Position numbers and translations under genes: made by a program. Positions 1 to 13,700 of a DNA stretch of 64,000 bases are shown here, piece after piece (positions within the stretch are counted from its first letter, which is position 1; each line of letters opens with the position of its first letter). The stretch covers positions 2,947,501-3,011,500 of the forward strand of contig JAPNXP010000016.1 of assembly GCA_028753945.1 (NCBI GenBank), given 5' to 3'. The notes under the pieces are model-generated. The model saw only the letters and a list, made by a program, of their open reading frames with translations. It ran no database searches and was not told where the DNA came from. The stretch is from Hexactinellida sp. DTS-2022. Lineage: Eukaryota > Porifera > Hexactinellida.

Positions 1-150
<150 letters not shown>

Positions 151-185
151 CACCTCTTAGAAGAATAGTAAACAACAACAGAACG

Positions 186-385
186 ATAGTGTTGTTATTG
201 TTTGTATCAGTAGCCATATAAATAGTTCGTTTATTGTAGTTATTATTGTTTGTATCAGACTATCAATAGGGAAATAAATAGTGCGTTTATTATAGTTATT
301 ATTGTTTGTATCAATAGGGAAATAAATAGTGTTGTTATTGTAGTTATTATTGTTTGTATCAGTAGGGATATAAATAGTGTGATAG
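186..385. repeat. AT-rich tandem repeat in GAPDH 3' flank
   Basis: About four degenerate copies of a 45-60 bp unit built on 'attgtttgtatcag' and 'aaataaatagtg' follow the GAPDH stop. An AATAAA at about 273-278 could serve as a polyadenylation signal. No coding potential is seen between 151 and 411. Confidence 0.7.
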
Positions 386-411
386 TAAACAAATAAACAA
401 TTCTGTTATAT

Positions 412-3400
412 ATGTCGCAGGCGAAATTGAGTACCAGGCGAGATTGAGTCTCAATTTCGCCTGAAACTCAATTTCGCCTGCGAGGGTCAGGCGAGATTGA
501 GTACCAGGCGAAATGGAGTCATATTACTTATAGAAAATTTTGAACTAAATATTATGGGTTGTTAAAAATTGATTATATCCAGATCTAATCCCGCTATTTG
601 TTCACTTCCAAATGTTAATACTAGGTAATCAAGTATGCTGAATACGAATTTGACACTCACAAATTTCTATTATGTCTATTTATTGTTGTTATTTACAATA
701 TAGGTAAAAAAATTAAGGAATATTCCAAATTAACATAGACTAGCAGTTATTTTAAGTAATTGCATAGTATACTAAATACGAATTTAGTCTAGAATTAACT
801 ACATATGTACTTGCAAATAAGTGCTGTTTGTTGTTAAAGAGACACTTAGTGACACTTGTATTTGAGATACATACTAATTTCTAAGCCACTTACTAAGTTA
901 GTAATAGGCGTCGTTACTCGCCCGGGTGCCCGGAAATGTCCGGGCGGCCCGGAAGGGTTGCCCTTATGCTACTAATACTATACCCGGAATTTCCTGGCTG
1001 CCCGAAGGATTGACCTTTGCATTTACGACGCCTATGCACTTACTGTATAGCGTCAGGAGGGAGGTGTCGACCCCACCCTCAAGTCAGGGGAGAGTATCTT
1101 GTTGTTCCCAATATTTTATTCAATGGTAAATTCTGGGGCTACGGTTACGATTCAATTTCTCGCCACGGTTAGCCAGTCAACCGCCCATGCTGATCACCAC
1201 AGTAGAACATTATTTATACTACATAATTAGTAAGGTTCAGCTTTGTTTTTATTCCTTACTACTGCTACATTTCGTCCTTCAGAAAATATTAAATCAAGGC
1301 TGAATTCGGTTAACCGCCGCTAATACCGGTTAACTGTTACGGATTTTAGTGATCAGTTAACCGATATGTTAATATTACAATTTACAATTAGAAGTACAAA
1401 TTATTGGATAACAGTGTGAATTTGCACGCATTTTGTTCAGAATATAATAATTGTTTATCTTATTTAGACTTATTACCCATAGTCACAGATATATTTTGGT
1501 GACAACACAGTGTAGAAGTAACCTGAAGTGATAAACTTGTACCGCAGTTAATTGTACTAATAGAGTACTTGGCTAAAAGAATGTGTTTTTCGTTACTACA
1601 ATTTAGATATTTTCTGAGAAATGTCTATATATTTTGTTATAACTTTCAGTGCCGGTTAACCGTAGTGTGAAGATAATCGTAACCGTGGCCTCAAAATGGT
1701 TAACCAACCCCACCCTTGGTTTATAGGAATTTACTACATACATATGGAATTGCATATATTTAAGATTACCATATTCTAACAAAATTAATATAATTTAAAT
1801 TAGTGTTTTATATACGCAATTACATTGATATTATTTAACTAGATTAACAGAGCGGTTAACTGCTCAATTAAATCTGTAACAGTTAACCAATATTAGCAGC
1901 TGTTAAGCGGTCACCCGGCTAACCGAATTTAGTCTAGACCTGTGAATTGAGTCTAGTCTGTAGGTATCGTTTCGCCCCTCATAATATTATTTGGGGTGGC
2001 CGTTAATAGACAGCCGGGACCCCGGATCAAAACCTCTTGAATAAGATAGGTTACGAGATAGCAAAACAATTATTGAACTACCAGAATTACAACTGGTGGA
2101 TAACCTTATCCTAAAGATTGCACTATGTTAGCCCGCCTATGGTCTCGCGGGCTACCAAATCCGGCAGTGCTTAAGCAGACCACAATAATATATATATTAA
2201 AAGCACAATAGTTCTTTGTGAGTAGGTATGTGTTTGTCCGGATTACATTAAAGTAATTCGGAGATAAAAAACGCATCTCTATTTGAGATAAAAACTAACT
2301 AGAGGCCTGCATTTGTCCGGCTCCGTATGTCGGCATTTGTCAAAAATTCCAAATATCAAATGTTTAGAATTTTCCGACTACTTTGTCTCTATGTTTATGC
2401 TGGCATTTCTCCGACTGTTTATTAAGTATCGCAATGTGAGTATTCAATAACAGTTGTAATTTATTTATGTTTTCACTCAACACAATTTTTGTTGATATAT
2501 GTACTTTTCAGATCTTGTGTTTTATTTAAACATGATATATTGGCTAATAATAGAATACGTATAATAAATATATTAATGCTATTTAGTAATTGATATTTAA
2601 ATTAACATGGATTTTACTTTGGCTCAATATAAATAAAATCGCTGTTCAAAATATAGAACATATGAAGGTCACAAGTTGTTTGTATCCAAAAGAAAGATAA
2701 TCAATGTACTAGGCTTGTGCTCTTTTTAGCTAAGCTCAGTCAAGAATGTAATCATATTAGTTAGCTTTCACAGTCAATATGTGTTACTGTGCTATTTCTT
2801 TTTCAGTCGTTACATAGCACCTTTTTTATAGAAAGTGCTCCTGAATTAACATTTAACAAGGCCTCTTAGTGTGTAAGAGGTTTTCTGCTGAGCACCCATT
2901 AGGGTCGCTGGCTATACTTACTCGCACTTGACACCCACTATGGTTAGGGCTGACTTCGCACCTGTCCAAAGATTATATTACTTAGTGAAAGTAAAATGTA
3001 ATGAAGCTTCTAAATAATTTTTATTATCAATTATATAATTTATATTACATATAATTACAATACACATTTATTGTTTGTTTGAAGGTACGAGAAACGAAAT
3101 GACTTTCAGACCCTGTAGACATGCAAATTGGTGTAGATTGCAGAATTAAATAAAATAACTTGGATTAACATTCGTATTTGTCATTCACCAATTCAGAGCA
3201 GTTTCGAAATAATATCATTTAGAAGTTCCTTAATTCCCACACACTGACCTTGAGTTTGAGATTTTCTGATTAATTCCCAATCCCATTCTGAATGGACTGG
3301 GATTAATCTTAAAATCTTTTAAACTATAATTTCCATAGGGATTTGGCCCCATCTCTGGTTGCATATTATAACAATTGTTATTTTTAGACTATTTTCCAAT

Positions 3401-4572
3401 ATTGAGAAAGTAGTCTGAAAAATGTCAACATCTTAGATTCGGAGAATTCCCACATACGGAGTTTGACGTAGTCTCGGAATGGGATTAGTAGGGCCCATAG
3501 GTTAGTCCATTACGGTGACATTGGGAGGCCATTGCACATTGGTGATTCAATTGGCAAACTTTTGTATGTCCATGGCCCTACCAACCATACCAGAGCCTAC
3601 GCCTTTGTATTGTTAATTTATAGATGCACATTTAAACACATTTACTAGATAACTAGAAGGTAATTACTCATTTACTCACTATACATTCTCAACTGAGTGA
3701 TATTGATAAGCTGATTTAACAGCAAAACCAGCTATTAAACCAACTAACAACACAACCAGCTTATCAATAAACTCAACATTAATTTGAGAATGTGTCGCGA
3801 TTAATTATGTTCTGTTTATGGTGAATGTATTGAAAATTATATGTATTGGAGATTAAACTGGTGGCTTGAGTTAAATGGTTTGAATTCGCGAGTAGATTAG
3901 GATAAATATTTATTAGGAGGCAATACGAGCCTACAGTATAATCTCGTTCGCTTTTGCTAGGGAATACTTAACTATTCCACTTAATTAATTATCATGTATA
4001 ATTTACACTTTACAACGCAATATAATTAACTTACAAAAGGATTCGTATTCCTTTTGTCAAGTCTTCAATATTAATCTATATACGTAACTATATGATACTA
4101 GTTTGCTTACTTAGTTATATTTTAAAATCTCAATCTTATTCTTAGTCATTAATTCCCCAACTTTAACAACAAACAGCCCTTATTTGCAAGTAGTTAATTC
4201 TAAATTCGTATTTAGCATATGGAATTACTTAAAATAATCGTCTAATCTCTATGTAAATTCTAATATTTTACAAACTTGTTTACCTATATTGTCAATAACA
4301 ACAATAAATATTTGTATTAGAAACTTGTGAGTGTCAAATTCGTATTCAGCATACTTTGTTTACCTAGTATGATAAGTGAACGAATAACTGGATTAGATCT
4401 GGGATATAATCAATTTTTAACAACCCATAATATTTAGTTATAAATTTTCTATAAGTATTATGACTCCATTTCGCCTGGTACTCAATCTCGCCTGACCCTC
4501 GCAGGCGAAATTGAGTTTCAGGCGAAATTGAGACTCAATCTCGCCTGGTACTCAATTTCGCCTACAACATAT
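412..4572. mobile_element. 4.2 kb non-coding foldback element with long terminal inverted repeats
   Basis: Bases about 412-850 reappear, inverted, at about 4130-4572, giving terminal inverted repeats of roughly 430 bp. Each end starts with a cluster of six copies of a motif like 'caggcgaaattgag' (four in one orientation, two inverted). An AT-rich stretch follows, including 'tgagtgtcaaattcgtatt'. The interior of about 3.3 kb has no convincing reading frame. It carries other repeats, including 'cggttaac'-rich inverted segments (1131-1930) and a copy near 3484-3605 of a short element also seen at 52824-52968. The flanks share TATA-like sequence, so a short target duplication is possible but unproven. 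It looks like a non-autonomous DNA transposon; class unknown. It sits immediately downstream of the last visible symplekin exon. Confidence 0.8.
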
Positions 4573-4741
4573 ATACGGCCTCCCATATTATTGGCGAAAT
4601 TTCCTGTAATTTTAGGAAGAGTTCAATAAAACAAAATGGGAATTTCTTACACATTTAGAATAAATATTTACCGTAGTTAGAAAAACCGGTTTCAACTGTA
4701 TATAAAACACCTAAACTAACTTTACATAATAAATCGCCTAA

Positions 4742-7700
4742 CTATTGGGAGGTCGTATGAATGTATAATGCTACCTCAATAAGTGGTCTCAGTGACTCCT
4801 TTGCATATAGCGCCTTTGTAACACTGACGGCTTGTTTCCTAACCTGTAAACAACAACAAGTGTGTACACAATAAACACAAATATATGGGGTATTAAATGG
4901 AAGTATAAATACAGTCGACTCCGCTTAATAGAGTCACCTCGGGACCAAGTTATTTTGACCCGATTAAGCGGAGAAATCTATTTTGACCGAGAAGATTTAA
5001 GCCAAACTGTAATTCCGTCCTATAAATCCTATGATATTTTGACCCGATTAAGCGGTGAAATCAATTAACCAGTGACTCTATTAAGCGGAGTATACGTTAC
5101 GTAATAATAATGATTAAACTGAAACTATAAATACAGTGAACTCCCGTTATAACGAAGTCGCTTATAACGAAATGTATATTTTCCCCCAGAGCACTAAATG
5201 CATTAATTATTATCCGCTTATAACGAATATCCGGATATAACGAAGGGATTTACAGGTCCCAAGCACTTCGCTATTATAACTAGAGTTAACTGTAGTCAGT
5301 TCGCTTAAACTGGAACTATAACTAGTTAGTTCCACTTACCTCCTCTTTCTCGTGCGTGGTGAGCTCCAGCAGATTGTGCAGATACACCCCTGGGGCCGAG
5401 GGGCGGTTTAGGATTAGCTCCTTCAGGGTTCCGATTCCTATCGATACTCTATCCTACAATAGAGCATATATTAAGGGGTATTAACCAGGGTACAGTAGAA
5501 CCTCGTACAATTATTAAGGAGTATTAATCAGGGTTTTATCCAGGAGCGTGCCATACGTCTAGAGGCATTTAAATTGGAATATGTTTGCGTTTAGGAGCGC
5601 GAAACTGCAGAAAATCCCCATAGAGTGATACAAATGATTAATTTAGGAATGTGAGCGAGTTAAAACTAAATCTAGACGGCAGAATGTTGCTTGGATGGAA
5701 GCCTGTTTCCATATTCACTAAACTTAAGTTCGAACTAAACTCTTATTGCAGCGATTCCCAACCTTTGTAAACTGTGGACCCCCTATAACAAATACTAAAC
5801 ATTATATGGACTCCCTCCCATTGCCCGTAATACAAGTTTAAGATATTGTGACCCCCTACTGTCGTCTGTGAATCCAAAGTTTGGAACAAGTGTTATACTG
5901 TACGTAGATGCCCGTTATAAGAACATTATATCAGTTCCCTACGATGTTCTTAAACCGGTATCCACTGTACTGAATACTGCTTAGTTAATACTACTGCTAT
6001 CTAACCTCGTCCTGACAATACTGTCTGACAATAACGAGAGCACTCTCCGTTATACGCGGGGCCTCCAGCAGCAGCTTGCTGAACAACCTACACAACAACA
6101 ACAACAATAACAACAATAATAGTAACAACAACAATAATAATAATAGCAACAACAATAACACAATACAATAATAACAACATGCACAACAACAATAACAAGC
6201 ACAATAATAACAACATGCACAACAACAATAACAAGCACAATAATAACAATAGTAATAACAACAACAACAACAACAACAACAGTAATAACAATAAGAATAA
6301 TAGTAACAACAATAGTAATAATAGCAACAATAATAACAACAACAGTAATAACAATAAGAATAATAGTAACAACAATAGTAATAATAGCAACAACAATAAC
6401 AACACAACAACAACACAAATATAACACCATACAATTAACAACAACACAGCTTATAATTGAATTAACATATAAGTAGTATCTACATTAGTTCCTGTTTATC
6501 ACACCTACCTATCCCTTGGTTCCAGTTTATCCTTGAGGGCCTGCAGCAGTCCGCATAGACACGCATCATACTGCTCATAGTCGGTTCTAGGGTCGTCCTC
6601 ACGTATGTACCCCTGGGCTATAGCGTACTCCTGGTACAGCCACGCCAGGGCCAGCTCTACGCGCGACCGGAAGTCCTCCACGATGAACTGCCGCAGCGCG
6701 TCGCGTAGCACCCCCCCGTAGTTGGTTATCAGGTTAATTATAAGCTTAACTCTCTCCTATAGATATAGTGACATTAGTTAATTATAAGCTTAACTCTCTC
6801 CTATACATATAGTGAGATTAGTTATTAGGTTAATTATAAGCTTAACTCTCCTCCTATACATATAGTGACATTAGTTATCAGGTTAATTATAAGCTTAACT
6901 CTCTCCTACACACATATAATGACACTAGTTAATTATAAGCTTAACTCTCTCCTATATACATTATGACATTAGTTATTAGGTTAATTATAAGCTTAAATCT
7001 CTCCTATACATATAGTGACATTAGTTGGTTATCAGGTTAATTATTAGCTTAACTCTCTCCTACACACATATAATGACATTAGTTAATTATAAGCTTTACC
7101 AAACCCTCTCCCTATGTCAGTATGTTTAGCCATTTGTAAATATATATCTGTCACATATTGGTTAACGATTGCAAGGGGAGGGATATTATATAACTATTAG
7201 CTAAAGTGTGACAGACCATCCTTTGGAAAACACAAATTGATTTTTTAAAAGCCTGACATAAGGGAGAACGCTCTAATGGTCCCATTGTGTAATTGTAATT
7301 ACTGTTCTGTTAATTACTAATTCAAGTCTATAATTTCGATGGAATTTGTAACATAATACTGCATAGAAACATACAATAAAATTTCTCCATAGAAACAATA
7401 CAATAGAATTTCTTCCATAGAAACAATGCAGTAGAGAATACCATTAAAATCAACCCATAACATATATTGTTTTAATCAATCATATAAGAGAAGAGAGAGA
7501 ATATCTATTTGCTTTATAACTTTACTAAAACTTCAAATAAACTAAAAACAGGTAAGTTGGCTTCTTTGCCTTTGGTACAATCCGTACCTTACAATATATA
7601 AAAGAGAATATTACTAATTCATATTTATGTTAAAATCTACACATTCCTATTCAACTAATAAAATTTCATTTGCTAGTCGTGGATGGCTAAAAACTGCAGA

Positions 7701-10700
7701 TAATCTAAGTACATATGGAGATTGCCCCAATTGATTATTAACATACAAGAGCCAGCTCAAAGTCATTGGGAAATAAATTCCTACTTGTGTACAAGTCAAA
7801 AATAATGTATCTAGTATTGGGAAAAATATTAATTTCCGTTTAACGCAAGCTAATACTTACTCAAGGCGAGAAACGAATATTCTAAATATGCGTATACCAA
7901 GCCAACATCCGTTTGGACGACTAACATTAATTTATTTTCAGGATAGAAAATACATTAAAAAATTGCAGCCTCTCACGAAATTTATTTGGAAGCACTACAT
8001 TTGATGGTTTGGTGACTAGTAGTGCCTCAAAAGGGAAATGCATTGGTGGTGGGTAAAGTAGTGCCTCCCAAAAGGGAAATGCATTGGTTGGTGGGTAAAG
8101 TAGTGCCTCCAAAAAGGGAAATACTTTGGTTGGTGGGTAAAGTAGTGCCTCCAAAAAGGGAAATACTTTGGTTGGTGGGTAAAGTAGTGCCTCCCAAAAG
8201 GGAAATGCATTGGTTGGTGGGTAAAGTAGTGCCTCCAAAAAGGGAAATGCATTGGTTGGTGGGTAAAGTAGTGCCTCCCAAAAGGGAAATGCATTGGTGG
8301 TGGGTAAAGTAGTGCCTCCAAAAAGGGAAATGCATTGGTTGGTGGGTAAAGTAGTGCCTCCAAAAAGGGAAATGCATTGGTTGGTGGGTAAAGTAGTGCC
8401 TCCAAAGGGAAATGCATTGTTGGTGGGTAAAGTAGTGCCTCCAAAAAAGGGAAATGCATTGGTTGGTGGGTAAAGTAGTGCCTCCCAAAAAGGGAAATAC
8501 TTTGGGCACAGGCTGCAATTTTGGATTTTTTCTAATTGTTACACATTGCAATAATCATTACACATTTTCTATTTACTTGATAAAATTCCAACTGATTTAT
8601 TTCCCAAGCAAAGCACTTCATTATAACCAGCACAATTCAAACGCTCGTTATAACGAAGTGCTTCGGACCTACAAATTCACTAGTTTATAAGTGGATATTA
8701 ATTAAGCATTTTCGTTTTACGGGGAATGATACTTAACCAATTTCTATAATTGTCTAAATTATTGTTGTTCAAACACGTATTACTATTAATACTGTTTTCT
8801 ATAATAGGCCACTACCCGGTTACTCGTTATAACTAACCTGAGCTGATCCACCTCGCAACGCTCCTTCTAAACAACAAATATTTGTTAATTGACAAACGTA
8901 TATAATCTATCTATCGATTTGTAACATTAACTGGAAAGTGTATTAACAGTGAATGCCAGTTATAATGTTCTTGTAACCGGCATAAATTATATAGGGCATA
9001 TGGCAACCGTTTTCCAGTTTAATGTTCTTATATCCGGCATCTACTGTATCAAACTTGAAGAATTAAGTAAACCATTAAACTTTGCTAAAAAGCGCCCTAT
9101 TTACTACATCTCATTATGTGGCAATATTTAATGTGTCCCGTTCTTGAGACACATTTCGGACACAAATATTTAGCTACCTTCTGCCTCGAATATCCGTCGT
9201 ATCGACTGTACCATTAGTCTCTCTTTGGTGGAGTCCTTCATGTGTGTTATGGTTATGTCGGTTAGCTTGAACTGCTTTATCTGCTTGGGTTTCTAATCAA
9301 CAACAACAACAACAAATTTATACACAAACACAACTGTTAATTATTTTATTGCCAATTGAATAGTGGTACAGTAGTGTTCGTATAATAGCAAGTCGCATTT
9401 TGCACGAAATTTGCTTTCTAATAACAAACTTGCTATTATAGGAACAAAATTAACATTAAATGCTCGCTTGGGGACTGAAATAACTTGCTAATAGAGCAAT
9501 ATATAATATCACTGTAATAAACCACCTGATACACTTAAATGTAAGTGCACTATAGTAGAACATATTATGGGTTGTAACTTACAGGAATAACTTTCCTCTT
9601 GGAGAACCCTAGGGTAGAAAGGAATGTTACAAATACATACGTGTATCTATTTATGTCGGTTATAAGAACATGCCGGTTATAACCGGCATCCACTGTATAT
9701 ATGTGTATGTACTGAGGTACTTACTGGAGTCAGTATCCATCTGCTGAATCTCAATAAGCTAAAAATAGAATAATAATAATAGCAAGTTTACAAGCCTATC
9801 TACAGTAGAACCTCGTTAGTAGGAACACCAGGGGATCGTGAAAATGTGATCGCCTTATATCCGGAATTCGTATTAACCAACATCATTTGTATTGAAAAGG
9901 CTTTGAAGGGGACTGAAATAGTGTTCGTATTAACGGATATCATTTATATTGAAAAGGCTTTGAAGGGGACTGAAATAGTGTTCATATTAACCAATATCAT
10001 TTATATTGAAAAGGCTTTGAAGGGGACTGAAATAGTGTTCCTATTAACCGATATTATTTGTATTGGAAAGGCTTTGAAGAGGTCTGAATAGTGTTCCTAC
10101 TAACGAGGTTCTACTGTACTTATAAAGAACTCCTTACGTTGTGAGACTGTATAGCCATTGGCTCGGCTGAGTCGCCGTGGGACTGCATGGAGGGGGGCAG
10201 GGGGGGACCCATGGGGGGCAGTCTAGATTCCGAATGGTAGGAACCTGGCCCTAGCAACGTAGATAGAATGTTGGAGAACGGAGGCCTAGTTTCAGTTGGA
10301 GAGCTAAAAGATAAATATTATATGATGTTGTTGTTGTCATAATAATTGCTGTATTAATGTATTTGTTGTCGTATTATTACTGTTATTAGTACTGTTACTG
10401 TTGTTGTTGTTGTTGTTGTTTACATAACTTACTGTGACCCATCCTTGTACTTCTTTGCCTCGAGTCCTATTTCAGTCAGGTACTCCTCGTAAGATCTCTT
10501 TAGGGTCTTAACATCAGATTTCTAACAAAGGAGTAATATCTCGCTAATTACGCTATATGGAGTTTGTTTAATTAATGATTGTGTTACATTTGAGAATTAA
10601 ATTAAATACGTAATTTTATAATTGCAATTAATAATATTTAGCGAAAAGTTCCAAAATGAATTTTTCAAGGGTCTTTTCTTCACCCCATAGTCATTCAAAA

Positions 10701-13700
10701 ATTGATAATCAATTGACTGTACGTACTATGCCATAACAAACACCTGTTGTTCATTTGGAGAGTGGGACAGCTTAAGCTTCTCGGCTCCTACGCCTATACC
10801 TCTAGCTGTCATCTGATTGGCCAGCAGCTTAGCCAGCTGTCTCACCTGAGCCTCAGTGCCTATAAACAACAAACAGCTGATTAAATTATAGAGCAGTAAT
10901 CGGAACTAATCTGATTAAACATTCTGCTCTGATAATGGCAACTAATATCAGCTGTTATATACATGTCCATATGGATTGTTAATTATCCAAATTATGTACA
11001 GTATAACTAGGTTAGGCAGGTATACAGTAGTTTGTAGTAGAAACATTCTAAAATTAAGCGAATAAATCAATTATAAATTTGTATATTTTATCCAAATAAT
11101 GTCCCAAATATCCATATCCCTAATGAGCATCCTTATATGTAGACAGTCTATAAAAGCCCATACAAATAAGCCAAAAATTTCAAGACAGTCTATAAATTCT
11201 GTATATCAAAAGCCCTGCCGTCTATGGGTAATACAAATGTATATGTAAGAAAACCTGGTCTAGAAATATACGGTCTACATATAAGTTATTGCATCCCTAC
11301 CCTATACAGAACCGGTGTATCAACAGAACTAACCAGCGCTCTCAATCGGCGTATACACATCCCGGAAAGAAGAGGGCATATTGTCGGGCAGTCTCTTGAG
11401 GGAGCTGATTACGATATCGGTGACCACATCCGGGTTGGACAGCAGGGGCCGTATGTCCTCCGATGTCTGTTCCACCGCCTCTATGACCCTTCTGATCTCA
11501 GGCGTCTCTTTGTCCGTGTCCATCTCGAGCTCGTCCCGATCCCCTGTAGCCTATAAGGACAGGGGTATAGGAGATAGGGGCCTGGCTAAGGGAACATGGG
11601 GCAACATTGGTGACCCATGACCCACTGACCCATTGTATTTGTGACCCATCGACCCTATCTTACCCATTGACCTACCACACAATTTATAATATCTAAATAC
11701 ACTGTCATAGTAACAGAACAGTAACAGAAGATGTTGATGAGTGATTTGTAGTTTTAATAAGAATACATTTAAATGAATCATCGAACCATGGTCCACTCTG
11801 GTGCCGACCGACACTTTTAGGTGCCAGCCAGGCATCGGTTGAGGTTTTTTGTATCTTTAGGGACTGAAATAGTCTTCATACTAACGAGGTTCTACTCAGG
11901 ATTATATTGGAGGTTGGCAAAGTGGACCATGTGGCAACATTTGTGATCCATGACCAAGTGCCAGAAATAGGGGTTTATCTTTAGGGACTGAAATAGTTTT
12001 CCTACTTTTTAATTAGTTACAAGTTTTGCTACCTATTGAGATAGGAATATTGTTCTTAGATATTTGAAGTATTTTCTAGATACAGTATTCCCTACCCCCC
12101 TGCCAAATGTAAAGTCTATAGCTCTTACCAGTTCCTCAATCAATTCCGAACAAACAAAAACACTATTGTGATTTAATATACAAGATTTGTTAACATAAAC
12201 ACAAACAATTCGTTACCTGACTACTAGTAGCAGTTGTAAGATCTTGTCTATAAGAATAAACCAATAAATACACTATAATACCTGGGGACCGTACACATAT
12301 AGTAGAACCTCGTTAGTACGAACACTATTCAGTCCCCTTAAAAGCCTTTTCAATACAAATCATATTGGTAAATACGAATTCCGGATAAGGCGAACGCATT
12401 TTGACGGTCCCCTGGTGTTCCTATTAACGAGGTTCTACTGTAGAGTGTTTGTTGTTGTTGTTGTTTACCTTGGTTTGTGTTTACTTGTCTCGGGAGGAGG
12501 TCTGGGGGCATACCTACTCAGCTGTGAATAGAACAGATAAACAGCTGATTATTAATTCTATTTATAGAACTTACCTCGAATGGAGTAGCTCCCAACCCAG
12601 TTAGAAGAGTTGACAGTTGTGACTTGTAATCAACTAAGAAATATATTTATATGTATTCGCCTGCGACATATACGCTAAGAAATACAGTTAAACCTCCAAA
12701 AGTGAACACCTTCAGAACTTTCTCAGTCCCAAATTTTGCAAATTGATTTATACACACGTTATTAAGCGTACATATTAAAGTATCATGCATAAGCTATGGA
12801 CTATCTGACATCTTTATTACTAACTTCAGTAAAACTTTAGTAAGTGAACACTCTAGGGACCAGCCAAAATGTTCACTTTAGAGAGGTGTTCACTTTTCAT
12901 GATTAATCATAACGTGTGTCTAAACTAAAGCAATGGGGAATATTTGGGACCGAGAAAAGTGTTCATATTTGGAGTTGTTCATTTCTTGGAGGTTTTACTG
13001 TATTAATGTTACTGTCATTAATACAGTTGGCTTGTTAATAGAACTGTTATTATTGGAATTATTCAGGTTTGTATTCAAATAACTTTTATCGTACTTGCAC
13101 AATGATGTCTGTATAGAGTCAAACACTGCATCTAAATAAAAACAACAACAATAACAACAGATTGAATTATTAACTTAGTTCCGATCTACAACACCTATAA
13201 TGAGGTGTGAACTAATGTAGTTCCGGTTATATACTGAGGTGTGAATAGTTAGTTCCGGTTACCTTAAGGAACTTCCTGACGCTAGACACCTGGGCTCTCG
13301 TGAAGTTAGGCGGGAGGTTTGCGAACAGCAGTTCGAAGGATTGAATTACGGTTAACAGCTGACCGGGCCTGTGTCTAGCTATTGTAGTCAGACTGGATAT
13401 ACACACCATCAGGTTAGTGCTGTAAACAACAACAACAACAATAGTAATAATATATACACCATCAGGTTAGTGCTGTAAACAACAACAACAACAACAATAA
13501 TAATATATACACACCATCAGGTTAGTGCTGTAAACAACAACAACAACAATAGTAATATATATATACACCATCAGGTTAGTGCTGTAAACAACAACAACAA
13601 CAACAATAATAATATATACACACCATCAAGTTAGTGCTGTAAACAACAACAACAACAACAATAATAATATATACACACCATCAGGTTAGTGCTGTAAACA

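Noticed and set aside
926..1129. 67-codon frame inside the foldback element
   Set aside because: It is short, has no recognisable domain and sits in a small repeat bounded by 'aggcgtcgt' and 'acgacgcct'.
5997..6447. Poly-Leu, poly-Val, poly-Cys/Tyr and poly-Asn open frames
   Set aside because: All arise from the CAA/AAT microsatellite. Only 6006-6087 of this stretch is real symplekin exon 24.
8016..8551. Overlapping repetitive open frames on both strands
   Set aside because: They follow the satellite inside the MITE and have no start context, homology or splice support.
9846..10091. 81-codon frame with four similar repeats
   Set aside because: The repeats are the internal block of a MITE; there is no independent evidence of coding.
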